Source of the DNA: Serilophus lunatus
Lineage: Eukaryota > Chordata > Aves > Passeriformes > Eurylaimidae
Reading direction: 5' to 3'
Length of the DNA stretch: 64,000 bases
Assembly: GCA_013399895.1 (NCBI GenBank)
Contig: VXBA01005565.1
Location: forward strand, 711,720 to 775,719
Shown here: one piece after another, positions 25,742 through 38,100 of the stretch
How the letters are laid out: each line of letters begins with the position of its first letter
Numbering within the stretch: position 1 is the stretch's first letter
Position numbers and translations under genes: made by a program
Notes under the pieces: model-generated
The model's database searches: none
Told to the model about the DNA's origin: nothing
What the model saw: the letters and a program-made list of their open reading frames with translations, nothing else

Positions 25742-28700
25742 GCAAACATGCACTATATGTGCTGCCCCATATCAGTTCTTCCTCAGGAGCCAGACAGCAG
25801 CCCCTGAGAACAGGCTGCCTAAATCTCTCATCACTTTCTTAACAGGAGATATCACGCCAGGTACCTAACTCCAGGCACGGCAGGCTGCCCGGCAGCGACC
25901 TGCAATCACCGTGGTGCCCCCCAGTGCTAATGAGGCACGGGAGTTTCATTAGGCGGGAGCAATATGCTTCGGGTTGTAGTCCTCCTTCGATACTCCTGTA
26001 ACTTTTTGTATTTCCTTCTGAAAAAGAGAGGTTGCCTCCTTTCTCTCTCGGATTTTTCACGTTGGATGTTGAGGCAAAAAAAGAGGACTGCATGAGGCTA
26101 TTCTAAAGTTAAATGATTAACTTAGGTTTTAAGTATGTATCCAATTTATTTGTAACATACAAAAATCCTTACTGAAGGATGCTATGCTCAGCAGAAGGTT
26201 ATTTTTCTCAACTGACTACTGGCTACTTTGGAGGCAAGGGGTCAGACACTTGATTAGATGAATTACAACCCAAAGTCCCCTAGTATAAACTATGCCATGC
26301 CCCAGGCTTCTTAAAACAAGGATCTCTATTTTAACTCATAATGGGTAGCTGGATTCAGTAAATGGCCTAATCACAGCAACATAAATATTTATGGGAAAAT
26401 TTTTCTAATTAAGGTATGAGCTTGTTTAGATGTTATCACTTAGAAAGGGCTTTCCCAACAAGAAAATGCCTGTTAGGAGACATTAGGAAATGGTTAAACT
26501 CCAAGGGATTAAAAGGTCATTGAAGTGGCAACATGCAGAGTCTATTATAGTTGAAGTTTAGCTTGCATTCATCTCTTACATGTCTCCTACATCTAGAATT
26601 AAAAGAGCATCCTCTATGCAGAAAAACAAAATGGTAATTTTGCTTATTCTTTGAAAAATAAAGTAACATTACAGAAGATTGCCTAAGTTAGAATGATTTA
26701 TAATAATTTCAGAAATTAAATGCTCTCAAAAGAAACAAGTTTTTAAATTCTTGCTTCGTGCTTTGCTATATGAAAACCAGTCTTTACCTCAGCAGTAATA
26801 TTTGCACAGTAAAGATCCAAGAATAGCTGAAGATCTCAGAATTTGTCCCCAGTACCTCAGCTACACAGTGACTTTAGACTTAGAAAAATTATGTCTAACA
26901 TATTTGTCCTTTAATACTGTTATTATTTGCTGATGTTGCGAGTGCTGATGTTGTAAACATGGATAATAAGTTCAGGTTAAGTGACATTTTGGTAACCACA
27001 TTTTTCAGGTCTCATATTACAAGCACCAACTAACAGTAATATAGATCACACTCAGAGCCTTGTTACGCCAGCATAAATTTTCTGTAGCTTTGGTGCCTTC
27101 AAGAAAATTGCTCTAGGTTTACTCCAGTATAAGTGTCAGAGGAATTCATCCCTTAAAGTAAAATTTGTAACTTGTCTGACAGGGAAATAGCTGTATAAAA
27201 CTGGCTATGTGAAGTGCAGGCACTGTACTTCCCTGGGGGGAAAAGTATCATTTCTGTGGGACTTCATTACTCTGCTAAGAAGTGTGTGTATGTCTGCCAT
27301 ATGGTATTTTACTCTGAAGGTGTAACTCAAAAGGAAGACTCAGAAAAAGAAAAGGTAATGTTCTACAAACTTTCTGTCTTTGAGTAAAATCAACATATTT
27401 TAAAATACTTCAATGAGAAAGTATACAAATCTAAATGGAATCAATGCAATTAATTATACCTGTCTATATTTTTAAGTCAGCATCTGTAAGAAGTTTCAAG
27501 ACCAGGCACAAGGAGATAAACATAACTGCTTTCCTGGAACAATGAATACTTATGGTTTGTTAGTCGATAACAACTGCAACCAAGCTGGACATAAAACTAT
27601 AATTTGATGTGAAGGCAGCTTTGTTCATTTCAAATACCTCCCTAAGCCAAACCAGGATATCATAGCTGCAACCTTGCTAAACCTCTACATAGCTGAGACC
27701 ACAGGAGCTACTTCTGAAAACCATAAAATGGCATGTTTAGAGGGTGATGGCATTCCAATTTTGAATAAATCAGATCTGAGTTTTGTCCTTCTCCTTACCT
27801 AACCTATTAAAGATGAACACTCCCCTGCTATAAACAAGTGCCATGACTTAGAGAACTGGGGGTGTCATTTCAAATGGTACAGGGCATTGCAAATTCCCCA
27901 CAACAAAGATGAATACTTGGAGCGAAGCAACACGGTATGGATGGCATTGAGGTCCTGTTTGGTTGAGATAAGCCTGAATGTGGCATAGAACATAACCTAA
28001 GAAAACCAAAAGTAGCTGATTTGAGGGCCTTTGAGTTTGGAGAGCTTATTGGATGCTGCTCACGCCTCAGTGGCCAGTCACAGGAATCTGTGTGCTGTTC
28101 ATGCTCACGCTGTGGCTCCATAGCCATTAGCTGGAGGCCTATGTGCTGACTGATCTCCTAGAAGTACAAACTACACCTGTCTCAAGAATGGGCGTACGAT
28201 CCCATTTCTGTCAAATTTGCCAGAACACACCATCAGGAACTGTCCATTTAGAGTTTATGTTGGCTTTACACCAGCTGGGGGAGGATGACTGACTTGCAGT
28301 AGAGCTTAAGTTAGTGTGGTATGGAGCAGCAATACCTGGTCTAAGATGAGGTGTGTTTATAAAGATAATCCATTAGGATTGCTGGATGGATTGGTGTGGG
28401 TGGTATTATATCTGAATAACGGGTTTTGCCTTACCACTGCAGCATTTATGATGCAGAAGTAGGAGTTTCAAAGGGTAGGTGTATTTTTCTGCTGAAGCTC
28501 AGTTTCAGTTTTATACCTGTTCTTCCACACAGAAGAAATTATTTAGTGATGATTTGCCTTCCTCTTTCTGAAGGATAGTGTTTCTGTGGGTAGAATGGTA
28601 CCCAATCATGTGTACTAAAAACCAGTATTGAGATACCAAAAGTGAGTTGATCTTGCAGCTCGTGTCTTCCAGACACCTTCAGTAAGTCTTGATCACGAAT

Positions 28701-31700
28701 GACTGTGGGCAGCTATGGCCCGCAGTGATGGAAGCCTATAAATAGACTTACTGAATGTCTCTTGGGCATATGTATAGAGTGAGCAATGTTTTTTCTTTTC
28801 ACAGAAAATAAATATATCTGAGTTTTCAAAAAAATTATTCAGGAAAGTGTCAATGTGTTAAAGTGATGATGTCTTATTATCTGACTGTAACATGAAAAAA
28901 GACAAGAAGAGAAATAGTACTTAGGGACAACTATCACAACGCAGGAATAAAATGAGACATGAAGTGTGCACTTCATTATATGGTTGGAAGGCCTATTTGA
29001 ACAGGGTCATGGAACTTCAGCTCTCACTCCCTGACAGGATGTGCAGTCAAGGAGTGTTCACAGCATCTTTCCTTAGGTCCTGTTCCCACCCTAGCCAGTA
29101 GTTTCTCAGTAAAATTTGTACAAGTATCACTGTGCTTCAGGCATTTCTAAATAAAACTAAACTTTGACTAGAGATCATATCATTTTGCAAACCCACTTCA
29201 TTTTCAAGACATATGGTTTCCCTAAATACTTTAATATTATGCAGTGTTCCTATAAGGGGATGTGACTGGGCACATGGATAGTAGGAGGCTGGGCAGGGAG
29301 CCAGTCTAACAGGAGTGAGGTATCTTTTACCACACTGTGCCCACCATATAAAGAGATACAGTCTAACAGTAAACCACTTGACACTGAAAGATTATAATTG
29401 GTAGCAGGTACCCTCAAAGCCTCAGATAGCTCACTTTCTCTGGGTACAATGAGAAGTATCAGTCATCTTTAGGTTACTCTTAAAATTTAATACAGGAATT
29501 AGCAACTATATACCATTGCAATGATTTATTACACCTCTAAAAGCACCCAGAGAAGTAGCCTTCCTTCAGCACACAAATGTTTTAGACTGTTCCTTCAGGA
29601 AGAGAATGTGTTCTGTCCACAGCTTTGGCACCAGGCTGCTTCCTATTAGTCTTGCTTGTACAGTGGGTGAAACCTGATGCCATGCTTATTCTGACATCTT
29701 AAGACATGGTGATTCCTACCCAAGTCTTTTCAGAAGAATATAAAATGTTAGACCTAGTTTTTCAGAAGAAATGTATGAGTATTTCAAGTTTTGCCCAACT
29801 TTTACTCATTTTGAGACAATACAAGGAGTCTGACTTTCAAACTGTATTGCTTTCAAACAAGAGGAGCTCTGCAGACAGGGTTGCCCAGACTTCTAAGTCA
29901 CATTTAAGTATCTTGGACTCAGTAAATAACTGGCTGAGATTTAACTTCAAAAGCATAAGAGATTATTACAAAGAGACAGTAATGGAAACGGCTGAATGAC
30001 AATGGTCTAAAATCCTCACAGGAGTAAAATGCCTTTATATAATGTTGGTTTCCATATCTATTTAAATTTTCAGAAATAGAAACTTACTTGACAGTCATGG
30101 TGCAAACAGAAGTTTATTTTTATCCCTGAAGTAAGAATTCTGGAAAGCAGGAGCTTTCTGAGCTTAAATGCCTGTCAGATGAAACCTGAAGGAGCAAAAC
30201 AATAATTGTATACAGGACACATTTCCCCATGTTGCATATTAGCAGCAAATGAGTGGAAGTATGAAAAGTAAACTGATCAGAGAACAAAAGAAATGTCAAA
30301 GTATTTGATTAAATGTAGCAGTTCTATTAGGAGGGGAAAGAGTGAAGTCAGGAACAGTGACCTTTTCAAAAGTTGACTCCTGTACACAAGTATGGCCCCA
30401 TAGTGTATTTGGGTATGATGAAATGGTTCCCCTTCATAGACATGGAAACCAAGCCTTCTACTGCACTGATCAAGTGCGTATGTGCAACGAAACCTGGCAG
30501 CTCCCTTGGAATGGCCCCATCACAGTGTTACTCCTAGATGGACTCTTCAAGTGATGGGTCATTAGGGTGCTTCAGAAACCCTCAAACCTACAATTTCAAC
30601 AGAAAAGGTTTATGTGAGTGATACAGCAGACCTACAGTTATAAAACTAGCTAGTTAAGGCTAGCTGTTGAGAGGAAAAGCTGCAGCCCTGTTGCAGAGGT
30701 TGTCTGTGCTCCTTCATGCTCCGTGCTTTAACATATAAAAGATTGCTAAGCGGTGAAATTTCAATATTTAAAAACAAATTAATTTTGCCAATTTTTTCCT
30801 TTAAATGTGACATCTTGTCTCTCTGATTTGAACTACAACCACTTAATTTGAAATTTTAACAATATGCTTTTTTCTAGGAGCCCCCTCAGAAACTTAATCT
30901 ACACCTAAAATGAGAAGCTACCAGAACCTACTTCTCTTAATTGCCAAGAGCACAAACTGCTTGCTGTAATTCAACACATTATGTTCAGGAGTGAAAGAAT
31001 TCACACTTCTAACCTTTCCCCTCAGGATGCATTGTGCATTATAGTGATAAAAGCTGTGGAGAGATCCACACTGCATCTCAAATTCCAAGTGCCTTGCTAA
31101 AGTCCTGAAGATAAGTAGACAGCTGGAGGATCCCCCTCCTATGCTGTGCAAGCAAAAGCCCCTCACTAGTTTGTACCTACAGAGACAGCTTCTTCACTTT
31201 CAGCTTTTCCACTACTTTGTAAAAGTGCTGGGAATTATCAGTGGAGTATGAAGAAACCAGCCACTTTAGAAATTATTTACTTTTATATAGCAGATACACT
31301 AGGTTGTCATTTACACCTTCCTAACCTGTGGAGGAAAAAGCAGAGGCAGAGATGGTTTCATTCAAAGTTTTCAAAGTGTTTTGAGATATTAGTTTTAAAG
31401 GAGGTGCTACACAAACTGAAAAAAAATAAGATCGTTTGTATGATATTACAGACGCATGCAAAATAGAATTTTGTTTTGATGGTAACAGGAACGATGGCAC
31501 AATCCTCTGCCTTGTGTGCTAATTGATCCATCAACAGACTGCACCACACCTCTGCTTTTCCTCCATATGGTGTATTAGTAATTAGGCCGTTTGAGTCTAT
31601 TTTCTGGAGGTGGCTCGGTACCTCTAAGTTAATTAAACTGTTTACATTATTCAGAGACTTCTTATGGATTCACTTTCTGTGAGACTCTTTAAAAAAGAAC

Positions 31701-34700
31701 ATTGAATATTGAAGAATATTGTATGGAAAATAATCTTCAGGATGATAATGCTGTTGTTTATGCTTGGATTAAAAGAACACAAGAGGATCAGAAGAAGGGT
31801 CTAAGTCTTATGCAGATGCTTTTGTTAGAGAAACTCTCAATCTTCTTAACATGTCAGTCAATTCAAAAATTGAAATGAAAAGCCTTAGCCTCTTTTTTCC
31901 TCCCTATTTCTCTCCTTGTAACTTGAAACTGACATTTCAACGATTGAAGTATTTCTGAACTTTAGGGAAAAAAAAAAGGACTAAACATGGTCCTACAATT
32001 AATATGTAAATCAGGCTAAGACGTTGGCTAAGACAACAGCTGCAATGCATGAACCAAATGCTGCCATGGCGCTGCCACGCTGGCCTTCAGCATCCTCCCA
32101 TCAAAGCTGCTATCAATGCCTCAGCAGGGCTGAGGACGTGCGGCTGTGCTTGCGTCTCTTCTGTCTACAATGGCTTTACCTTTGGATAAACATCTCTTTG
32201 AGATCCTGGCTATGGTCCTTGAGTAAGCCCTGCTGCAGAAGCTGCTGCCTGACACTGATAAGCTTCCAGGAGTTGGGGATCTGGCCCCTGAGCCCAGCTG
32301 CTGGCAACTTGCAGTCACATCCAACCCCAATGCAGGTGCAGACTAATTAGCCTTATTAAAGCAACTTCATTTGCCCCTCCAGCAGTTGATATCTCAATTT
32401 CAAACCTTCATTACTAGGGGTTAATAGCTCAGGCAAAGAAACACACTTGGGACTTCAGTCTGGTATAACATGGAGACTGTTTTTTCTCCCCAGCTGAAAT
32501 AAATATTGTGAATGTGGAATCCTAACCCCCCCCTCTCAAGCCTCTAAAGACATCCAAATCCACTCCTGAGTAGATGTATCCCTCATGGGTGCTGTGGCAG
32601 GGAGATACTAAATATCATTTAAGGAGTCACACTCCTGTGAGGGGGACTTATTTTCCTGTCACTTGAAAGGCCATGATGTTAGCCCTAGAGAAAACACATT
32701 TAAATGAGAAAGCTCGTTTCCCTTACGGGTTACAGGCAATTAGCACCACAACATTTGGATCACATTTCTGACATTTAGAATAACATACAGAAGTCACAGA
32801 AATATAATTCCTCTGTAGAACTAATTTGGTTTAGGAAAGTATTTTAAAATGGAGAAATGTTCACTCTGCCATGCTAGCTGTGGCAGGCAGGACCCAGTAA
32901 GACCCTGCTCCCTACCATCCTGGCTAGTTGTTTGCAGCAAGGACTAGTTTTCCCAGGAAGACACTCTGACATCTGGTCCACATCTTTCAGGACTGAGGAC
33001 CCACAGGGCTTTTGACAACAACGATTTTTGAGCCCTTCACAACAAGGAGTAAATCACTGTTGAAACTGTGTGTTCATTAGCTATTTTCCTCCCACTGGCT
33101 CCATTGCAGGAATAGACTGCAAAACAACAGAAATCAAAGATGTCTTTTTATTATTTTTTTTTTCTGGCACACTTATCATCCACAACTTTAGGCAGAGAAC
33201 ATGTTGTGGAAATTGTCTGCTCTCTGGATTCTGCTTCCATTTGTTCACTCCCACTGAGTTGGCAAGCTCTCTGGCTAAGGGCTCCAGGGGTTTCAGGGGA
33301 ACGCCATGCTGCAGACACTCCCCACACTCCCTCCCTGAGCCTCAGACATTTCTGGCCTTTTCGACTCTGGCTTGTTTCTGTCAGTCCAGTTAAGCTGAGG
33401 GGCAGTGCTCTGATTGTCAAGTTTGCTTTCTGCATTGGTCTTCAGGAACACGTAGGGCTTGAAATGTACATCACTTCTGCAAAAAAATGAGGCATGTGGC
33501 AAGCTATCCACTTAGTTACCCTCCAAAATAGGTTGGAAAACAGCAGCTAATAAATATCATGAATGTCCCCAGAAGGATTTCATTAAGACTATACTTTTGG
33601 AAATGAACTTTGAACTTTGTTTGATGTCTCTTCTTGTAATTGATATTTTGAAAAAGTCACTGCAGCCTTGTGGTTGGTCCCACGAACATGATGAATATTT
33701 GTGACATGGAGAAACAAGATAAGACTCCAGCTGAGGTGTCAAGAAGATCCAGAACTGGAGAGGCACTTTACAGGGTTCTGCTGATTTATTTGTCCCATTT
33801 ACTCTTGACAGTCACAGGCAAAAATGGATCACAAATGTCACCAAATTCACTGAAGATGCAGAGAGATACAGAAACCAAATTCTTCCCTTTGCCTCTCCCT
33901 TGCTGTCTGTCACCATCTAGCAAATGACATTTCTAAGTTGGGAAACCGTTCTTCCTCCCATTTCTCCCTAAATCCGTAAAGCAAGCAAGGAACACCTCAC
34001 CTTACCACCAGGTCCCAGGTACGAGGTGGGAAATGGTCTCCTCCCTTCCAAAGGATGTTATCATTGTCTGTAATTAGCTGTTACATTGTTTTTTAATCGT
34101 TGTGTGCTCTGACAATCCATTACACATGGATAACAGATGGCAATAATTTTATGGGTCTATGGTTAATATCTAACAATATATGTTCATTTTTTGGTGGTCA
34201 GACCACACTACTTTCATGTTATTTGCCTGTGGTGCAGAGCCTCTGTGAGCAGGAAAAAGCCCCACGATGAAGGTGTGAGTCTTGTCAGCAGCCAGGACTG
34301 TGAGACCTGCATCGCTATGTTCACAACAATGGAAACTGTCTGACAAAACCAGCCTGTTGTTATCAGGCATGTCTGGAGCAGGGACTTGTTGATACTACAC
34401 TGCTGGACAGGATGTATGATCTTGAGGTATCTAGCCTAGCTATGTCAATTGACACTTTGTACCAGGGAAAAGTGGTTTTCCAACAGTCGCCAGTAGATTC
34501 TCCATTTTTTTTCCCCATGCATTCACAAAAAGAAAGAATGTAAACAGTTTTCAAAGGTCTGTATATAGCACTGATGCACATTTATAAGAAATTTAGTGTG
34601 TCCCTTGGAGATCCACAGAGAGAGGTTAGAAGCTATGAGTTCTGATCAAATCTCATATTCTTTGGGTGGAGGGCCCATTCTCCTTGAAGGCAGTGGAAAC

Positions 34701-35108
34701 TCAGTTAGTGATTTCAATGGAGAAGGTCCCTCAGTCTGTAGGTGTCTAGGGCATATTTTTTATTCTTCAGGGTTAATAAAGTGCTGCAAATCCTTGAGTG
34801 TCAAGGCACTCTGCCCGGGAAGGGGGCAAGGTGAGATGGCCCTAGCTCTCCCACACAAGACTGAACCCCTTTCTCCTTTTTGTGTTTTTGTTTTCTTAAT
34901 GCAGATTATAAATATTTTCAGGGCAAGCTCTTACTGAGACAGCTAATGTGTCTGGTTCAGAGAGAGGGGTGGCTTTAAAATTTTAAACTATAATGCAGCT
35001 GGATATATAATCTGGATGCCAGAAGAGCCATTGGTATATTTACTTTGTGAAGAATTAGAAAGAAATTAATAGAGATAGACAAATAGCACAAATAGTCTTT
35101 AAAAAAGT
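25742..35108. other. long AT-rich non-coding stretch
   Basis: Apart from the CpG cluster at 25855-25990, nothing could be identified. Open frames such as 29706-29999 (97 codons, plus) and 32024-32350 (108 codons, plus) match nothing recognised. No CR1, LTR, SINE or simple repeat longer than short A/T runs was noticed. Such low repeat density is common in avian gene deserts and large introns. Confidence 0.6.
25855..25990. other. small CpG cluster
   Basis: Nine CpG dinucleotides were counted by hand in about 135 bases (ACGCC, CACGG, CCCGG, GCGAC, ACCGT, CACGG, GGCGG, TTCGG, TTCGA), whereas neighbouring DNA is nearly CpG-free. The segment includes 'AATGAGGCACGGGAG' and 'CATTAGGCGGGAGC', a loose direct repetition of TxAxGGCxxGGAG. 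It starts about 115 bp downstream of the SINE. It could be a short unmethylated regulatory element, or a fragment of a younger insertion. Nothing shows transcription. Confidence 0.35.
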
Positions 35109-35157
35109 GAAGGGAATAAATGCTTCGAAGGGAATAAATGCTTCTCTGCATTTATTC
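35109..35157. repeat. 18-bp tandem duplication with hairpin
   Basis: The 18-mer GAAGGGAATAAATGCTTC occurs twice head to tail at 35109-35126 and 35127-35144 without mismatch. The second copy also contains GAATAAATGC (35132-35141), followed after a 6-base loop by its exact reverse complement GCATTTATTC (35148-35157). The arrangement can fold as a perfect 10-bp hairpin. Replication slippage is the simplest origin. Confidence 0.9.
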
Positions 35158-38100
35158 ATACTTTTTGTGCTCATACTAATTAAACAATAACAACAAAAAA
35201 CAACAAAACAAATCTACATATATAAGTACTTTTCAAAGAAAGTCTGCTGTGGTTAATGAAGGTGAAAACATGTTGTACTGCCTAGTACAGATATAACAAA
35301 CCATTCCATCTTACTGGAAGAAGTAATTGATGTTTTTTCCCTCTTACTGATTAATTTTAAATCAGAACAATTTAACTACAAATTCTTTTCTAAAAATCTA
35401 ACCCTCTGGGCATAGCAAAATGATATCATTCTCGTTTTACATTACTCTCTCCTCCATTTCTCTTTTAAGATCTAAAGATATTTCTCAAATTCATAGTCTT
35501 TCAAATGAAGAGAGCACACTGTTCTCCCTAATATCAACATAATTCCCTTGAATTTTCAGCCATACAATGGAGTTTTCAGACATGACAAGAAGATTGAGGT
35601 GGCAAATTTAAAATCAGATTCAGGATTGATTCATAATCTTTATAGGTTTTTGATTTTTGGAAATAACACAGCAGTGTTTTATCTCAAGGTTTCTAGCTGA
35701 ATCTTTTGAGATATAATGCTATTTACAATCTTTCTATCATCCAGCCACTGAAATGGTAGGTGAGAGTGTTTTCACTGAGCAGCAAAAAGAGCATGATGAA
35801 TAATCTCCATCAAGAATATTATTGTTTCCAGGTGTTGATTCACTTTTATTGGTTACTCATGAGCTTACTTACCTTCTCAGAAACGTCTTACCTCTTAAAA
35901 TGGCAATTCCTGAAAAAGGAGCTGCCATTCAAAGCACAGCTAGGTTAACGTACTTGTGATACACTGCTTGGCTCTGTTTTCCAGGAATAGTCTAGATGTT
36001 ACTTACAGGAAATATTTGAAAAAAGAAACAAAAAAATTAGTTTTCTAACTGTAGATCCCTTCACAAAAGTAATAACTATATTCCTCCCCTTTCACAATTT
36101 TTCTTTAATGTGCAAATTGGAATACATTTTGGCATAATTTTGTAGATGTTTTTGATGGTGTGCCACTTTTTGTGAAACAGAATAACACTGAAGGCCATTG
36201 ATTCAGAAAACCCATTTCCTGTCTGGAAAAAACTCTAGCAACTTTAGTTAAAAGTAGAATCTAAAACTACCATAAATGAAAGTAGAGAGAATTTTGCTTT
36301 CCCAAATTTCTCACTGTCTATGAATTCAGTTCACTTGCGAACAGCCAGTCTCCTGATTTTATAAGTTACCTTCCCCGATGATGGGTGGATATCAAGAAAA
36401 CATAACTCTCTTATGAGCATTTGAAGTATTTGGCTTTAAAAATATGTATTACCAAAGTACACCCTGTTTCAAACAGGACCTTAAAAACAAACTTGAGCTG
36501 AACAATTCCAAATAATGAGAGGGAAACTAGGAGTAGAGTTCTCATTTAAGTGTTTCAAACATTTTAAGACTGTCGAATAGATTCTGAAAAACAACTATAA
36601 CATATTCATCAAGTTTAGTAAAAGTTGATGGGATTCATGTGCTGTGTGTTGTTGAGCAAGTTACTTCTTTCTGTCCCACAGAAAACAGCTTCTAGATGGT
36701 GGTTTTTAAGACAAAAGATGCATATTTGGTTCTATGTTAGAAATATATAGAAAAATGCCTTTAATTAAAAACAGAAAAATTAAAGGTTGCAGATAAGTTT
36801 TTCAACTCCAGAGAGGGTTTTATGAACTCCCTGACTTCATATAGCCATATTTTGGCTGAGGGATTACATTTCAATAATAACTCAATTTAGAAATACGCTT
36901 TGGGCCCATGTCAGGTTATTATGCCTGTGAACAGAGATATGGGAAGCTTTCGCTATTATATCCAACACTTGTTTATATTCTGGCGGGTTTTAATTAAGAT
37001 TCTTGGGTTGGTGGGAGCCCACAGTACCTCAGCTGAGAACTAGGAGGTAGATGGCCCCCTGGGTTTGCTCTTGGGTCCTCAATATCACATGACTTTTCTT
37101 CTCCATCTTTACAGTTATTCTAACTGTTACAGATGTTCCTCATTTTTATCTCCCTCTGACTTGAGTCAGACACAATGACCAGCTTCCCACTGGGTCCTGG
37201 GACACTTGTGAGCATTCAGAGACACTGGCATGTTTCTTGGGGCAGTCTTGGTGACTGAGATAACTATGCAACAGCCATGGAGAAACACAATGCTGTGAAC
37301 ATCATATCTCAGAGAATGGCCAGCAAGCCAAGCATCTTTGGCCTGTAGGAAACTGACACAGAGGAAACACTCAAGCTAGAGGTGACTGGTACTGAGAATG
37401 ACCATGCAATGCTGCTGGGAGGATTTAAATGTCCTTTACTGCCGGATAATTAAGGCAATTTTTTTTGTTTCTCGGTCTCCCAAAGCCACAGGCTCTACAT
37501 GTGTGTCATAAGATCTTATCAATCATGCAGGAGCATTCCTGGACAAATAGGACCAGTGTACATCCTCCTCTCTGCTGTAGACCAGGGTTAGCCCCTACAG
37601 CAGCCTTGAGTCTGTAGCCCACCCTCTGTTCTTCTTTTTCTTATTGCACTAAAATCCCCCAAACCAACATGATGTGGTCAGGATTTACAGAGGCAACAGG
37701 ACAGAGAGTTGCTGGGAACCAAATTGCTTTCATCCCATGATCAAAGGGTAGGTGAGCCAGGGTTGGGCTGGATTTTTTCGGAAGGGAAGAATAACTTTGA
37801 GTTGCTAAAGCTCACTGACAGCTCATTAGGCATATGTAGCTCTTGCCAGTTCCAGTGATTTTCTTTAAGGGTCTACAAGAGCTTAAAGCAAATTTCCAGA
37901 CACCTTCTGGCACCGTAAGACAAAAAATTTTCTCCAGTCTTGCTTTGAATCTACTAAAGCTACACCAGTTCTAAATGCTGCTGCTGAAGATGAAGTGAAG
38001 TCTTTTACAAATCCACAGCGGCTTGAGAACAGTTCTGTCTTTGGCAACTGGAGAGAATTTTGGCAGAAGGGAGACTGACCTGACAGGTGCCTTCAGCAGC

